Positions 16,963 to 29,018 of a DNA stretch of 64,000 nt are shown here, in pieces. Source of the DNA: Streptomyces hygroscopicus subsp. hygroscopicus (lineage in GTDB: Bacteria; Actinomycetota; Actinomycetes; Streptomycetales; Streptomycetaceae). The DNA is taken from positions 186,001-250,000 of the forward strand of contig NZ_BSSM01000001.1 in the NCBI RefSeq assembly GCF_030269125.1, written 5' to 3'. The first letter of the stretch is position 1, and each line of letters starts with the position of its first letter. A program made the position numbers and the translations under genes. The notes beneath the pieces were generated by a model. It was not told the DNA's origin. It made no database searches and saw only the letters and a list, made by a program, of their open reading frames with translations.

Positions 16963-18120
16963 CTATAGGTGGCCGTCAAGGCGCAGAGCGGCGCCGTACA
17001 GCGGGGCGGCGACGCATCCTCGCAGCTGCTTGGCCTGCCATGAACCGAGGCCGTAAGGAATGATCCGGATGCCCCGCTCGGGTGCCAGCTCGATGGGCTT
17101 GTAGAAGAGCGTGGCGAAATAGGTGAGCCGGGAGTGGGGGTCGGTGTAGTCCGCCCCGGCGAGCGTGGGCATCCACGTCTCGCCGTCCTGGACGAAGACG
17201 CCGAATCCCAGTGTCTTTCCCCCGCGTTCGGCCGTGACGACGGTGATCTCGTCGTCGCCGAAGCAGGACCGGAGCCGGCGGATCATCGACGCCTCTTTGG
17301 CGGGGTCCGCGGTCCCCCCGTACTTGACGACCAGCTGGCAGCGCAGGTCGACCAGTTCGGGCTCCTCGTCCCGCAGGGCGCGGGTGGCCACGCGCACCCC
17401 GGCCTCGTCGAGGGCGCGCAGTTCACGGCGCACCCGCACCCGGCGGCGCGAGGACAGGGTGTCCATGTAGCCATCGAAGTCGGACCAGGTGACATGGAGG
17501 TCGCAGCGGGCCGCGAACTCCACCACCGGCCATCCCGCCGCACGCAGGGCGTCCGTGAGGACGGCCGCCTCCGGGGCGAGGTACTCGAAGGCGATGCTCC
17601 GCAGCCCCTGGTCGCCGGCCCACTGCCGCAGCCGCTCCAGCAGCACGCCGCAGGCGTCGGGGTCCTTCGCGAGCCTGCCCAACGGGAGCGCCTCGTAATG
17701 CGGCATCAGCACGAGCAGGCAGGGATAGACGTCCTCGGGTTCGAGCGTCCGCCAAGGGTGCGGACCCCCGGTCGCCAGGCCCTGATAGGACGAGGCTCCC
17801 GAGAATATCGAATACGGATCGATGCGCGTATTCGGTGAAGGACCCGTCATCACCGAGCCGTGGAGCGCTAATTCCGGCTCACCCGACATCCCGCGCAGGG
17901 AGATGGTGACGCGTTCCCCCGGCAGACGCTTCGGCGCGAGACGCAACCAGCGATCCGTCGTGGTCGCGGGGACGGGTGCGGGAGTAGCGGCGACAATGTC
18001 GTCCCAGGAGCCGGGAACACCTGGCTCCGCTTCAATCGCTAATGCGGCTTTCGTCGTTTCTGGCTCGCCAAGATGCCGAACATGAGGCATGGGTAGATCC
18101 CCCGTCGCGCACAGATCCAT
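16963..18120 (-). CDS. FemAB/BioF2-type GNAT acyltransferase 2
   Basis: About 385 residues, first gene of the 14-kb minus-strand operon. It carries two GNAT-like halves, a basic helical segment with SSRRRVRVRRELRALDEAG (as in the peptidoglycan-bridge and COG3146-type families), and a closing part with FYKPIELAPERGIRIIPYGLGSWQAKQLRG. Like the protein at 10619-11638, it may transfer an acyl or aminoacyl group to an amine. The start is uncertain: ATG 18120 is used, GTG 18129 is possible, and ATG 18090 has the best RBS (GGGGGA). Confidence 0.65.
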   Translation of the reverse strand: MDLCATGDLPMPHVRHLGEPETTKAALAIEAEPGVPGSWDDIVAATPAPVPATTTDRWLRLAPKRLPGERVTISLRGMSGEPELALHGSVMTGPSPNTRIDPYSIFSGASSYQGLATGGPHPWRTLEPEDVYPCLLVLMPHYEALPLGRLAKDPDACGVLLERLRQWAGDQGLRSIAFEYLAPEAAVLTDALRAAGWPVVEFAARCDLHVTWSDFDGYMDTLSSRRRVRVRRELRALDEAGVRVATRALRDEEPELVDLRCQLVVKYGGTADPAKEASMIRRLRSCFGDDEITVVTAERGGKTLGFGVFVQDGETWMPTLAGADYTDPHSRLTYFATLFYKPIELAPERGIRIIPYGLGSWQAKQLRGCVAAPLYGAALRLDGHL

Positions 18121-18445
18121 CACAGACACCGGCCCGAATGATCGATGCAGTCAAACACACAGCCGAGAGCGAGGCAAGAGGATCATCGTCAAACCCGCGA
18201 CCGTGCGGAGATGTCCCGATTTCCCGTTATGTCGACTTCGCCTTGAGTAGAAGTCGCCTCGGGCTATTGACGGGGCGGCTGTTGACTCCCCGCGACGGTC
18301 CGTGATTAGCTCCCGAACCATCTGCCACTAATCTCCTCTTACCCCTGCCGGTCCGGCCTGCCCTCATGCGTGCGGCCACTCCGGATTTTGTCAAAACATT
18401 TATTCCTGCCCACCTGAGCATCTGAACGCCCTAAGGAGTCGCAGG
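18121..18445. promoter_or_regulatory. Divergent control region between the minus-strand operon and the NRPS genes
   Basis: This 325-base gap has lower GC than its flanks and must hold promoters for both operons. TTGACG (18267-18272) and TTGACT (18282-18287) are possible -35 hexamers for the NRPS direction. No clearly spaced -10 element follows (TGATTA at 18303 gives 15 bases), so promoter placement is tentative. An AAGGAG ribosome site at 18432-18437 serves the NRPS ATG at 18446. No coding sequence was recognised. Confidence 0.45.
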
Positions 18446-21877
<3,432 letters not shown>

Positions 21878-21974
21878 TCCGCGGCGCCCTCCGCTGTCCG
21901 CCCCGCCCCCCGGCCACGCGAAACGAGCCGTGCCGAACCACCCCCCACCGCCCAGCCCCATGGAGTTCGCCGTC

Positions 21975-22808
21975 GTGCCACTCGCCAGGATCAACGGAAC
22001 GGACCTCTCGTACGCGGTCGACGGCGACCGGGGCGCCCCGGTGCTCCATGTCGCCGGCTCCGGTCAGTCGTCGGTCGTCTGGGAGATGCAGACCGTGCCG
22101 GCGCTGCTGGCGGCCGGCTACCGCACCGTCGTCTTCGACAACCGGGGCATGCCGCCCTCGGCGGTGCCCGCCGCCCCGTACACGTGGGAGGACCTGGTCG
22201 GGGACACCATCGGTCTGATGGAACACCTCGGCATGGGGCCCTTCCACGTGATCGGGTCGTCGCTCGGCGGCCTCGTCACCCAGGCGGTGGCCCTGCGCCG
22301 GCCCGACCTGGTCCGCTCCGTCACCTTCCTCCAGGGCTGCGGTGACCTCTCCCCCGCCGCCGTACCGGTGCTCGAAGCCACGGCGGAGCTGTACAAGCTG
22401 GACCCGCCGCCCCCGGCCGCGCTGCGCTGGCTCGCCGCCGACGGGCTGGTCCCGCCCACGCGTTGGCACGACGCCCGCGCGGTGGCCGAGGCGCGGGAGC
22501 TGACGGCCGAGATCATCGCCGGGCCGGCCGACGCCGGCGTGGTCGGACAGACCGCCGCGACCCTTCAGTGGGCCCGCGAGGACCATCTGACCGAACTCGC
22601 CGGGCTCACGGTCCCCGCCCTGGTGGTCGCCTCCGAGTGGGACCGCATGTTCCCGCCGGCCCTGCTCCGGCGCGCCGTCGAGACGATGCCGGACGCCCGC
22701 TACCTGGAGATCGACGGGGCGGCGCACGTCCCGACCGGCCACTCCGCCACGATCGCCGCCGCGATCCTGGAATTCCTCAAGGAGATCGGTGAACCCTCAG
22801 CAGACTGA
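21975..22808 (+). CDS. Alpha/beta-fold hydrolase
   Basis: About 277 residues with an alpha/beta hydrolase fold: a VAGSGQSSVVW oxyanion turn, VIGSSLGGLVTQ nucleophile elbow (Ser in GSSLG), ASEWDRMFPP acid turn, and a final GAAHVPTGH histidine. I choose GTG 21975 because GGAG lies 9 bases upstream and relatives start at this point (PLARINGTDLSY); ATG 21960 and GTG 21930 are in frame alternatives. It directly follows the NRPS gene, so hydrolytic release or editing of a carrier-bound intermediate is possible, though the fold is generic. Confidence 0.75.
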   Translation: MPLARINGTDLSYAVDGDRGAPVLHVAGSGQSSVVWEMQTVPALLAAGYRTVVFDNRGMPPSAVPAAPYTWEDLVGDTIGLMEHLGMGPFHVIGSSLGGLVTQAVALRRPDLVRSVTFLQGCGDLSPAAVPVLEATAELYKLDPPPPAALRWLAADGLVPPTRWHDARAVAEARELTAEIIAGPADAGVVGQTAATLQWAREDHLTELAGLTVPALVVASEWDRMFPPALLRRAVETMPDARYLEIDGAAHVPTGHSATIAAAILEFLKEIGEPSAD

Positions 22809-23322
22809 GCCCGCGCCCGCCCCCGGGACCGGCCCCCTCGCCCTCGCCTTCAACAAGTTCGCCCTCTTCGCCTCGATGTCCGCCCAGGCCAACCCGGGCA
22901 TCGCCCCCTGCGTCCTCGCCGTCGGCGAGGTCGAGGCCGCGCTCCGTGCGGCGCTCGCGCGGCGCGGGCTCGCCGTGCTCGGGGTGACCGCGCACGACGT
23001 CGTCCGCGAGGACCCGGCGGCCCTCGGCGGCCGTCGGCGCTTCCCCGGCGCCTACGTCGAGCCGGCCTGCCCCCAGCTGGACGAGGTACCGGCCGCCCGG
23101 CTGATCGGCTCGCTGGCCGACCTCGTCGTCCCGCACGGCGCCGTCCTCCTCGCGGGTCCGCAGCGGTGCGCGGAAGTACGGGAACTGCTCGCGTCCTGCG
23201 GACTGCACGACAGCGACGACCCCCGGGCGGGCACCCATCTGCTGGCGCGGAAGAAGGACGTCTGCTGCCACGACCGCGACCAGGAATTCCATGACCGCAG
23301 CGCCATCTGGTTCGAAGGCTGA
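22789..23322 (+). CDS. Hypothetical protein in the NRPS operon
   Basis: A 177-residue protein starting at GTG 22789 with AAGGAG 4 bases upstream; it overlaps the hydrolase gene by 20 bases. I do not recognise a family. The middle (LIGSLADLVVPHGAVLLAGP, then CAEVRELLASCGL) resembles the last strand-helix units of a Rossmann methyltransferase, but no SAM-binding motif is present. The tail is rich in Cys/His/Asp (DVCCHDRDQEFHD). The strong RBS and coupling suggest that it is expressed with the NRPS. Confidence 0.55.
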   Translation: MNPQQTEPAPAPGTGPLALAFNKFALFASMSAQANPGIAPCVLAVGEVEAALRAALARRGLAVLGVTAHDVVREDPAALGGRRRFPGAYVEPACPQLDEVPAARLIGSLADLVVPHGAVLLAGPQRCAEVRELLASCGLHDSDDPRAGTHLLARKKDVCCHDRDQEFHDRSAIWFEG

Positions 23323-23350
23323 CTTCGAAGCCGCCGACGAAAGGCTCACC

Positions 23351-25354
23351 ATGACCCGCCCCGCGCACCCGGCCCCCTACGGGACCTGGTCCTCCCCCGT
23401 CACCGAGGAGGCGGCCGCCTCACACCCCGGCCGGGCCGAATGGCTCGGCTGCGTCGGGGACGAGGTGTGGTGGACCGAGCTGCGCCCGAGCGAGGGCGGC
23501 CGGCAGGCCCTGCTGTGCCTGCGCGACGGACAGCAGCATGACGTGCTGCCCGCGCCCTGGAACGTCCGCAACAGCGTGCACGAGTACGGCGGCCGGCCCT
23601 GGACCTGTCACGAGCGCGCGACCGGGGGCCCGCTCGTCGTGTTCACGCATCACGCGGACCAACGGCTGTACGCGTACGCCCCGGCGCGCGACGAGGCGCC
23701 CCGGGCGCTGACGCCGGTGGCCGCGGCGGGTGAGGGACGCAGGCTGCGCTGGTGCGCGCCCCGCGTCGGGCCGGGCGGCGGTGAGGTCTGGTGCGTCCTG
23801 GAGGAGCACACGGGTCCGCAGCCGGGCGATGTCCGCCGCGTCCTCGCGGCCGTACCGCTGGACGGCTCGGCTGCCCGGGACCGCGGCAGGATCAGGGAAC
23901 TGACCGACGACGGGCCCCGGTTCCTCACGGGTGTGGTGCTGTCGCCGGACGGCGGACGGGCGGCGTGGCTGTCGTGGGATCACCCGGACATGCCGTGGGA
24001 CGCGACGGCGCTGCACCTCGCCGAGGTCGATGCCGGCGGGGGCCTGCGCGAGCGGCGGACGCTGACGCTCACGTCGGACGGGGGCGGGCAGGCCGTCGCG
24101 TCCCGCGAGTCCATCGCCCAGGTGGAGTGGTACACCGCCGACGAGCTGATCGTCAGCACCGACCGCAGCGGCTGGTGGAACCTGCACCGGGTGGACGCCG
24201 CCACGGGCCGGGCGCGCAACCTGTACCCGGCCCGGGAGGAGTTCGCCGGGGCGCTGTGGCAGGTGGGCATGGAATGGTTCCGGGTGCTTCCGGACGGCCG
24301 GATCGCCGTCCTGCACGGGCACGGTCGGCTCGCCCTCGGCATCCTCGACCCCGGCACGGGGACGCTGACCGACGTGGCGGGGCCGTGGACCGAGTGGGCA
24401 CCCACGCTGGCGGTACGGGGCGACCGCGTCTTCGGTGTGGCCGCGGGACCGGCGTCCGGCTACGAGGTCGTGGAGACGTCGGCCCGCACCCTGGCCCCGA
24501 AGGTCGTCTCCGCCTCCCCCGGGGCCGGCCTCGATCCGGCCTACTGCCCGCTGCCGGAGCCGCGCACCTTCGAGGGCGCGGACGGACGCGAGATCCAGGC
24601 GTGCCTCTACCGTCCCCGCAACCCCGACTTCACCGGCCCGGAGGGTGAGAGGCCACCGTTCGTGGTGTGGGTGCACGGCGGCCCGACCGCCCGGACACCG
24701 AAGGCCCTCGACGTCCAGATCGCCTACTTCGCCTCACGGGGCATCGGCGTCGTGGTCGTCGACTACAGCGGCTCCACCGGCTACGGCCGCGCCTACCGGG
24801 AACGGCTGCGCGGCCAATGGGGGGTCGGCGACGTCCAGGACTGCGCCGACGTCGTCTCGGCGCTCGTGGCGGAGGGACTGGCCGACCCCGCGCGGGTGGC
24901 GATCCGCGGCGGCAGCGCCGGGGGCTGGACCGCCGCGGCCTCCCTGGCCTCTCCGCTCGCCGGGGGCCGCTACGCGTGCGCGGCGATCTACTACCCGCTG
25001 CTCGACGCGGCCGCCACCGTCACGGGTGAGACCCACGACTTCGAATCGCGTTACGTGGAGGGGCTGATCGGCCGCCCGGACGAGGTCCCGGAACGCTTCG
25101 TCGAGCGCTCCCCCATCCACCACGCCGAGCGCGTCACCACGCCCTTCGCGCTCTTCCACGGCGCCGAGGACCCGGTCTGCCCGGCGGCCCAGTGCGATCG
25201 TTTCCTGGCCCGCGTCAAGAACCCGGACCTGGTGCGCACCCATCTCCTGTTCGAGGGCGAAGGCCATGGATTCCGCCGCGAGGAGAACATCATCGCCGCG
25301 CTGGAAGCAGAACTGCGCCTGTACCTCGACACGTTCAGCCCTTCGGAAGGTTGA
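23351..25354 (+). CDS. S9-family prolyl oligopeptidase-like peptidase
   Basis: A 667-residue protein. About residues 1-400 form a beta-propeller with WD-like repeats, followed by an alpha/beta hydrolase domain. The catalytic domain has WVHGGPTARTPK, the nucleophile elbow RGGSAGGWTA (Ser522), the acid in HGAEDPVCP and the final GEGHGFRREEN histidine. This is the acylaminoacyl-peptidase/dipeptidyl-peptidase IV branch. Having a peptidase between NRPS and thioesterase genes suggests a role in trimming, activating or detoxifying a peptide product, or in self-resistance. This is inference from context. No signal peptide is seen, so it acts in the cytoplasm. Confidence 0.85.
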   Translation: MTRPAHPAPYGTWSSPVTEEAAASHPGRAEWLGCVGDEVWWTELRPSEGGRQALLCLRDGQQHDVLPAPWNVRNSVHEYGGRPWTCHERATGGPLVVFTHHADQRLYAYAPARDEAPRALTPVAAAGEGRRLRWCAPRVGPGGGEVWCVLEEHTGPQPGDVRRVLAAVPLDGSAARDRGRIRELTDDGPRFLTGVVLSPDGGRAAWLSWDHPDMPWDATALHLAEVDAGGGLRERRTLTLTSDGGGQAVASRESIAQVEWYTADELIVSTDRSGWWNLHRVDAATGRARNLYPAREEFAGALWQVGMEWFRVLPDGRIAVLHGHGRLALGILDPGTGTLTDVAGPWTEWAPTLAVRGDRVFGVAAGPASGYEVVETSARTLAPKVVSASPGAGLDPAYCPLPEPRTFEGADGREIQACLYRPRNPDFTGPEGERPPFVVWVHGGPTARTPKALDVQIAYFASRGIGVVVVDYSGSTGYGRAYRERLRGQWGVGDVQDCADVVSALVAEGLADPARVAIRGGSAGGWTAAASLASPLAGGRYACAAIYYPLLDAAATVTGETHDFESRYVEGLIGRPDEVPERFVERSPIHHAERVTTPFALFHGAEDPVCPAAQCDRFLARVKNPDLVRTHLLFEGEGHGFRREENIIAALEAELRLYLDTFSPSEG

Positions 25355-25360
25355 CCACGC

Positions 25361-26074
25361 ATGGACGGTTCCCGTTCGGACATCCTGCTCTGCTTTCCGC
25401 CGGCCGGTGGCGGACCCAGTTTCTTCGCCCCCTGGAACGGGGCCTCGTCCGTCTTCGACGTGGCCCCGATCGATCTGCCCGGAAAGGAGAAGCTGCTGTT
25501 CGAAGAACCCGTCGACAGCGTTCCGGGGCTCGCCCGCGCCATACTCCCCGCCGCGATCACGGCGGTTGCCGACCGGCGCCGGATCACCCTCTTCGGGCAC
25601 TGCTTCGGCGCGATCGTCGCGTACGAGCTGGCCCGGCTCCTCGAAGTGGAATGCCCCACCCGGGAGTTGGTCCTCTTCGCCAGCGGATCCGCCGCCCCCG
25701 GCGAGATCCCCTGGACGCGTGCGGCGGACCTGCCCGACGAGGGCCTCCTGAACCAGGTCGGCCTGAACGCCGGCGAGCCGCGGTCCATCCCCGAGGACCC
25801 CGAACTGCGCGAACTGATCCTGCCGGCCCTGCGCGCGGACGTGACCGCGCACGAGTCGTACGAGCCCCCCGCCGACCCCCTCGCCTCCTGCTCCGTCGTC
25901 ACCGTGCGCGGCGAGCGCGACGCGCTCGTGGACGCCGAAGCCGCGGCCCGCTGGCGGGACTTCACGACGGGCCGGTTCGGTTCCTTCGAGCTTCCCGGCA
26001 GCCACATGTACCTGACCGAGCAGTGGGGGCCGCTGATGGCCCACCTGGAGAAGGAACTCGGCGGCGGAGCCTGA
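25361..26074 (+). CDS. Type II-like thioesterase with Cys nucleophile
   Basis: A 237-residue thioesterase of the GrsT/type II group (LLCFPPAGGGPSFF; PIDLPGKEKL; LPGSHMYL with the catalytic His). The nucleophile elbow reads FGHCFGAIV with Cys81 where type II enzymes have Ser (GHSxG). Cysteine nucleophiles are known in some NRPS terminating thioesterases, such as that of the beta-lactone obafluorin, where they favour strained or less hydrolytic release. As the NRPS genes on both sides lack an integral thioesterase, this protein could be the product-releasing enzyme in trans rather than only an editor. It starts at ATG 25361, 6 bases after the peptidase stop. Confidence 0.8.
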   Translation: MDGSRSDILLCFPPAGGGPSFFAPWNGASSVFDVAPIDLPGKEKLLFEEPVDSVPGLARAILPAAITAVADRRRITLFGHCFGAIVAYELARLLEVECPTRELVLFASGSAAPGEIPWTRAADLPDEGLLNQVGLNAGEPRSIPEDPELRELILPALRADVTAHESYEPPADPLASCSVVTVRGERDALVDAEAAARWRDFTTGRFGSFELPGSHMYLTEQWGPLMAHLEKELGGGA

Positions 26075-26140
26075 TCCACGCGCCGCGGTTCCCCCGTGCG
26101 CGGTCGACACGATCTTCGAGGACGTTGGGAGTTGGAGCGG

Positions 26141-28417
26141 ATGCGTGCACAGCGGTCGTCGAACGCCGGGGCCGGCACCCCGGTCGATCCACCACAGGAC
26201 TTACTGGCGGCGGCCGTGCTCGCGGTCTCCCGCTTCGCCGGACAGCGGGACGTCGAGGTCCGGGTGGGCCTCGGCGACTACCAGGCGGTGGACGTCCGGG
26301 CGGAAGAAGGGACGACCGTCGGCGCGTACCGGGAAGCCCTGCTGCGCCACTACGAGAAGGTCACGGCACCGGCCGGTCAGGACGTTCCCGCCCGGCTCCT
26401 CGTGGAAGCCGCGGAGGAGGACGCCGGGCACCCGTCGCTCGTCGTGACCCGGGACCCCGACGGCGGCCGGACCTCGGTGACCGCCGGGCCGGGTGACGTA
26501 CCCGCGTGGCTGGCGGAGCGGCTGGGCGCCGGCGTGAGCCATCTGCGCGACCAGCTCACGGACCCCGCGCGGCAGCACCGGACGCTCGCCGAGATACCGC
26601 TCCAAGGACCGGACGGGGAGCGGGAGTCCGTGTCGCTCGGCCGCGCTCCGGAGCTTTCCGTGGACCTTCCGGCGAGCATCCCGGCCGCCTTCGCCGCGCA
26701 GGCCGAGCGCACTCCCGACGCCGTGGCCGTGGCGGATGCCGACGGGCGGGTCCGCTACCGGGAACTGGACGAGTGGGCCGACGAGATCGGCGGCCGGCTG
26801 CGGGCGGCCGGTGTGGTCCGCGGCAGCCGGGTGGGCGTGCTCCTGGACCGTTCCGCGGCAACCATCGCCGCCCTGCTGGCCGTTCTCAAGTCCGGGGCGG
26901 TCTACGTCCCCATGGACCCGCACGTGCCCGACGAACGGCTCGCGTTCATGGCCGGGGACAGCGGCCTGGCGCTCGTCGTCACCGAGGACGCCGAGCGGGT
27001 ACGGCCCCTCGGCCTGCCCGCCGTCACCGCCCGGCGGCTCGGGGACGCCGCCCCGGCGCCGGTGCCGCGGAAGGCGGTCGTCGGCGGTGCGGACCCGGCG
27101 TACGTCATCTTCACCTCCGGCTCGACGGGCCGGCCCAAGGGCGTCGAGGTCGCGCACCGGAGCGTGCTCAGCCTGGTGGCCGCGACCGCGCCGTCCTTCG
27201 GTTTCGGCCCCGACGACGTGTGGACCTGGTTCCACTCCGTGGCGTTCGACTTCTCCGTGTGGGAGATCTGGGGATGCCTGCTCACGGGCGGGCGGCTGGT
27301 CGTCGTACCGGAGTCCGTACGACGCGCTCCCGACGAGTTCCGCGCGCTGCTGGCCGAGCAGGGGGTGACGGTGCTGAACCAGACGCCCTCCAGCTTCCTG
27401 CAACTGGTGGAACTGGAGTGCCGCGCGCGCACCGAACTCTCCCTCCGGCTGGTCGTGTTCGGCGGGGAGACCCTCGACACGGCGGGCCTGGGACGCTGGT
27501 TCGCGGTGCATCCGGCGGCCGAGTGCCGGCTGGTGAACATGTACGGCATCACGGAGACCACCGTCCATGTGACGGCACAGGAGATCACCGGGGAACTGGT
27601 GGCCGCCGCCTCCCGGTCGGTCGGCCCGGCGCTGCCCGGCTGGTCCGTCCGCGTGGTGGACGCGCACCGGCGGCCGCTGCCGCCCGGTGCGTCGGGTGAG
27701 ATCGCGGTGGGCGGGGCGGGTGTCGCCCTCGGGTACGTCAACCGCCCGGAGCTGACCGCCCGGCGCTTCGTCGCCGATCCGGTGGGCGGAGAGCGGATCT
27801 ACCTCAGCGGTGACCTCGGGCGCATGCTGCCCGACGGCTCCCTGGAACACCTCGGCCGCCTCGACCAGCAGGTCAAACTCCGGGGGCACCGGATCGAGTT
27901 GGGCGAGATCCGCGCGGTGCTGCTGGCGCGGCCGGAGGTGCTCGCCGCCGCCGTGGTAGTCCGTCGGCCCGCACCCGGGGACCCGGCCCTGGACCGGCTG
28001 GACGCCTATGTCGTGCCCGCCCCGGACGCGGGCCCCTGGAACGCCGAGGAGGTCCGGCGCGGGCTGGCCGCGGCCCTGCCCGACTACATGCTCCCGGCCA
28101 CGCTCACCGCCGTACCGGCCATGCCACTCACCCCCAACGGCAAGCTCGACGTGGCGGCCCTCCCCGTCCCCCGCGCCGACCGGACCGATGACCCGGTGGA
28201 CGACACCCAGGCCCTGGTGCTCGCCTGCTGGGACAGGGCGATGGGCCTGGAGGCCGGCCTGGACGAGAACTTCTTCGACATCGGCGGCAACTCCCTGCTC
28301 GCCGCCCGCCTCGTCACCGCCCTGCGCGAATCCGGTCTCCCCTCGGCCCGCCTCGCCGACCTCTACCGACATCAGACACCGCGCCTGCTGGCGGCCTTCT
28401 ATGCGCGATCCCGCTGA
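26141..28417 (+). CDS. NRPS, truncated C-A-T, probable threonine activation
   Basis: A 758-residue synthetase. Residues 1-170 resemble only the C-terminal lobe of a condensation domain and carry no HHxxxDG motif. A full adenylation domain follows: FTSGSTGRPKGVEV, FDFSVWEIWG, NMYGITETTVH, and NGKLDVAAL with the A10 lysine. A carrier domain closes it (DIGGNSLLAARLV, Ser718). Manually extracted specificity residues D-F-W-N-V-G-M-V-H-K match threonine-type codes. The start is ATG 26141 with GGAG 3 bases upstream. It is likely an initiation or in-trans loading module that feeds the T-C-A-T protein. Confidence 0.85.
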   Translation: MRAQRSSNAGAGTPVDPPQDLLAAAVLAVSRFAGQRDVEVRVGLGDYQAVDVRAEEGTTVGAYREALLRHYEKVTAPAGQDVPARLLVEAAEEDAGHPSLVVTRDPDGGRTSVTAGPGDVPAWLAERLGAGVSHLRDQLTDPARQHRTLAEIPLQGPDGERESVSLGRAPELSVDLPASIPAAFAAQAERTPDAVAVADADGRVRYRELDEWADEIGGRLRAAGVVRGSRVGVLLDRSAATIAALLAVLKSGAVYVPMDPHVPDERLAFMAGDSGLALVVTEDAERVRPLGLPAVTARRLGDAAPAPVPRKAVVGGADPAYVIFTSGSTGRPKGVEVAHRSVLSLVAATAPSFGFGPDDVWTWFHSVAFDFSVWEIWGCLLTGGRLVVVPESVRRAPDEFRALLAEQGVTVLNQTPSSFLQLVELECRARTELSLRLVVFGGETLDTAGLGRWFAVHPAAECRLVNMYGITETTVHVTAQEITGELVAAASRSVGPALPGWSVRVVDAHRRPLPPGASGEIAVGGAGVALGYVNRPELTARRFVADPVGGERIYLSGDLGRMLPDGSLEHLGRLDQQVKLRGHRIELGEIRAVLLARPEVLAAAVVVRRPAPGDPALDRLDAYVVPAPDAGPWNAEEVRRGLAAALPDYMLPATLTAVPAMPLTPNGKLDVAALPVPRADRTDDPVDDTQALVLACWDRAMGLEAGLDENFFDIGGNSLLAARLVTALRESGLPSARLADLYRHQTPRLLAAFYARSR

Positions 28418-29018
28418 CACCGCGGCACCGGGCCGACCGGTACACGGCAAGGGCCCTGCCGACCGGCCGGTGAGCCGACCGCGCTGCCGTACGGGCCCCG
28501 CCGACCGGCCCGCGAGCGACGCCTGCCGCCGCACGGAGTCCGGCGACCGGCCCGTGAGCCGTGCACGCCACCGCGCCGAACACCGTGAACGACCGGCATG
28601 CCCGGCCCAGCCCTCGGGCCGGTCCGCGCGCCGCGCGCCCACCAGCGGCCGGCCGGGGCGGTCGGGGACGGCCCGGCAGGCGACCCGACCGAGACGGGGC
28701 GCGGTCTCACGACCGGGACCGGGAACCCGCACCGGCCCGGGACCCGCCACCCACCCCCTCGCGCAACCGCCGACCCGCACACCGTCCCCGGGGCGCTCGG
28801 CACACCGCGCACCCGCCCGCGAGCACACCCACGAAGGGCCGACCGTCCGCCCCCGCACACGACAGCCGGCCCACGACCACACCTTCCCGCGGCCCCCGAC
28901 CTGGGCGACGGTCCCAGCACCACGACCGGGACCGGGAACCCGCACCCGCCTACGGCCGCCGGCCCACCTCCGCGCACAGCCGCCGGCCCGCGCGCACGCC
29001 CGGCCGGCGGCAGTCGTG
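28418..29018. repeat. Repeat-rich gap between convergent genes
   Basis: This 600-base GC-extreme region has no recognisable gene. GACCGGCC(G/C)GYGAG occurs at 28461-28474, 28503-28516 and 28544-28557, a roughly 42-base degenerate tandem array. A separate 26-base direct repeat is identical at 28708-28733 and 28921-28946. Long frames here are Pro/Arg/Gly-rich low-complexity artefacts. It separates the NRPS genes from the convergent peptidase gene and may act as a transcriptional buffer or recombination site. Confidence 0.65.

Noticed and set aside
18267..18308. Promoter TTGACT-N15-TGATTA for the NRPS operon
   Set aside because: The spacing is too short and the -10 element is poor. It is reported only as a possible -35 within the control region.
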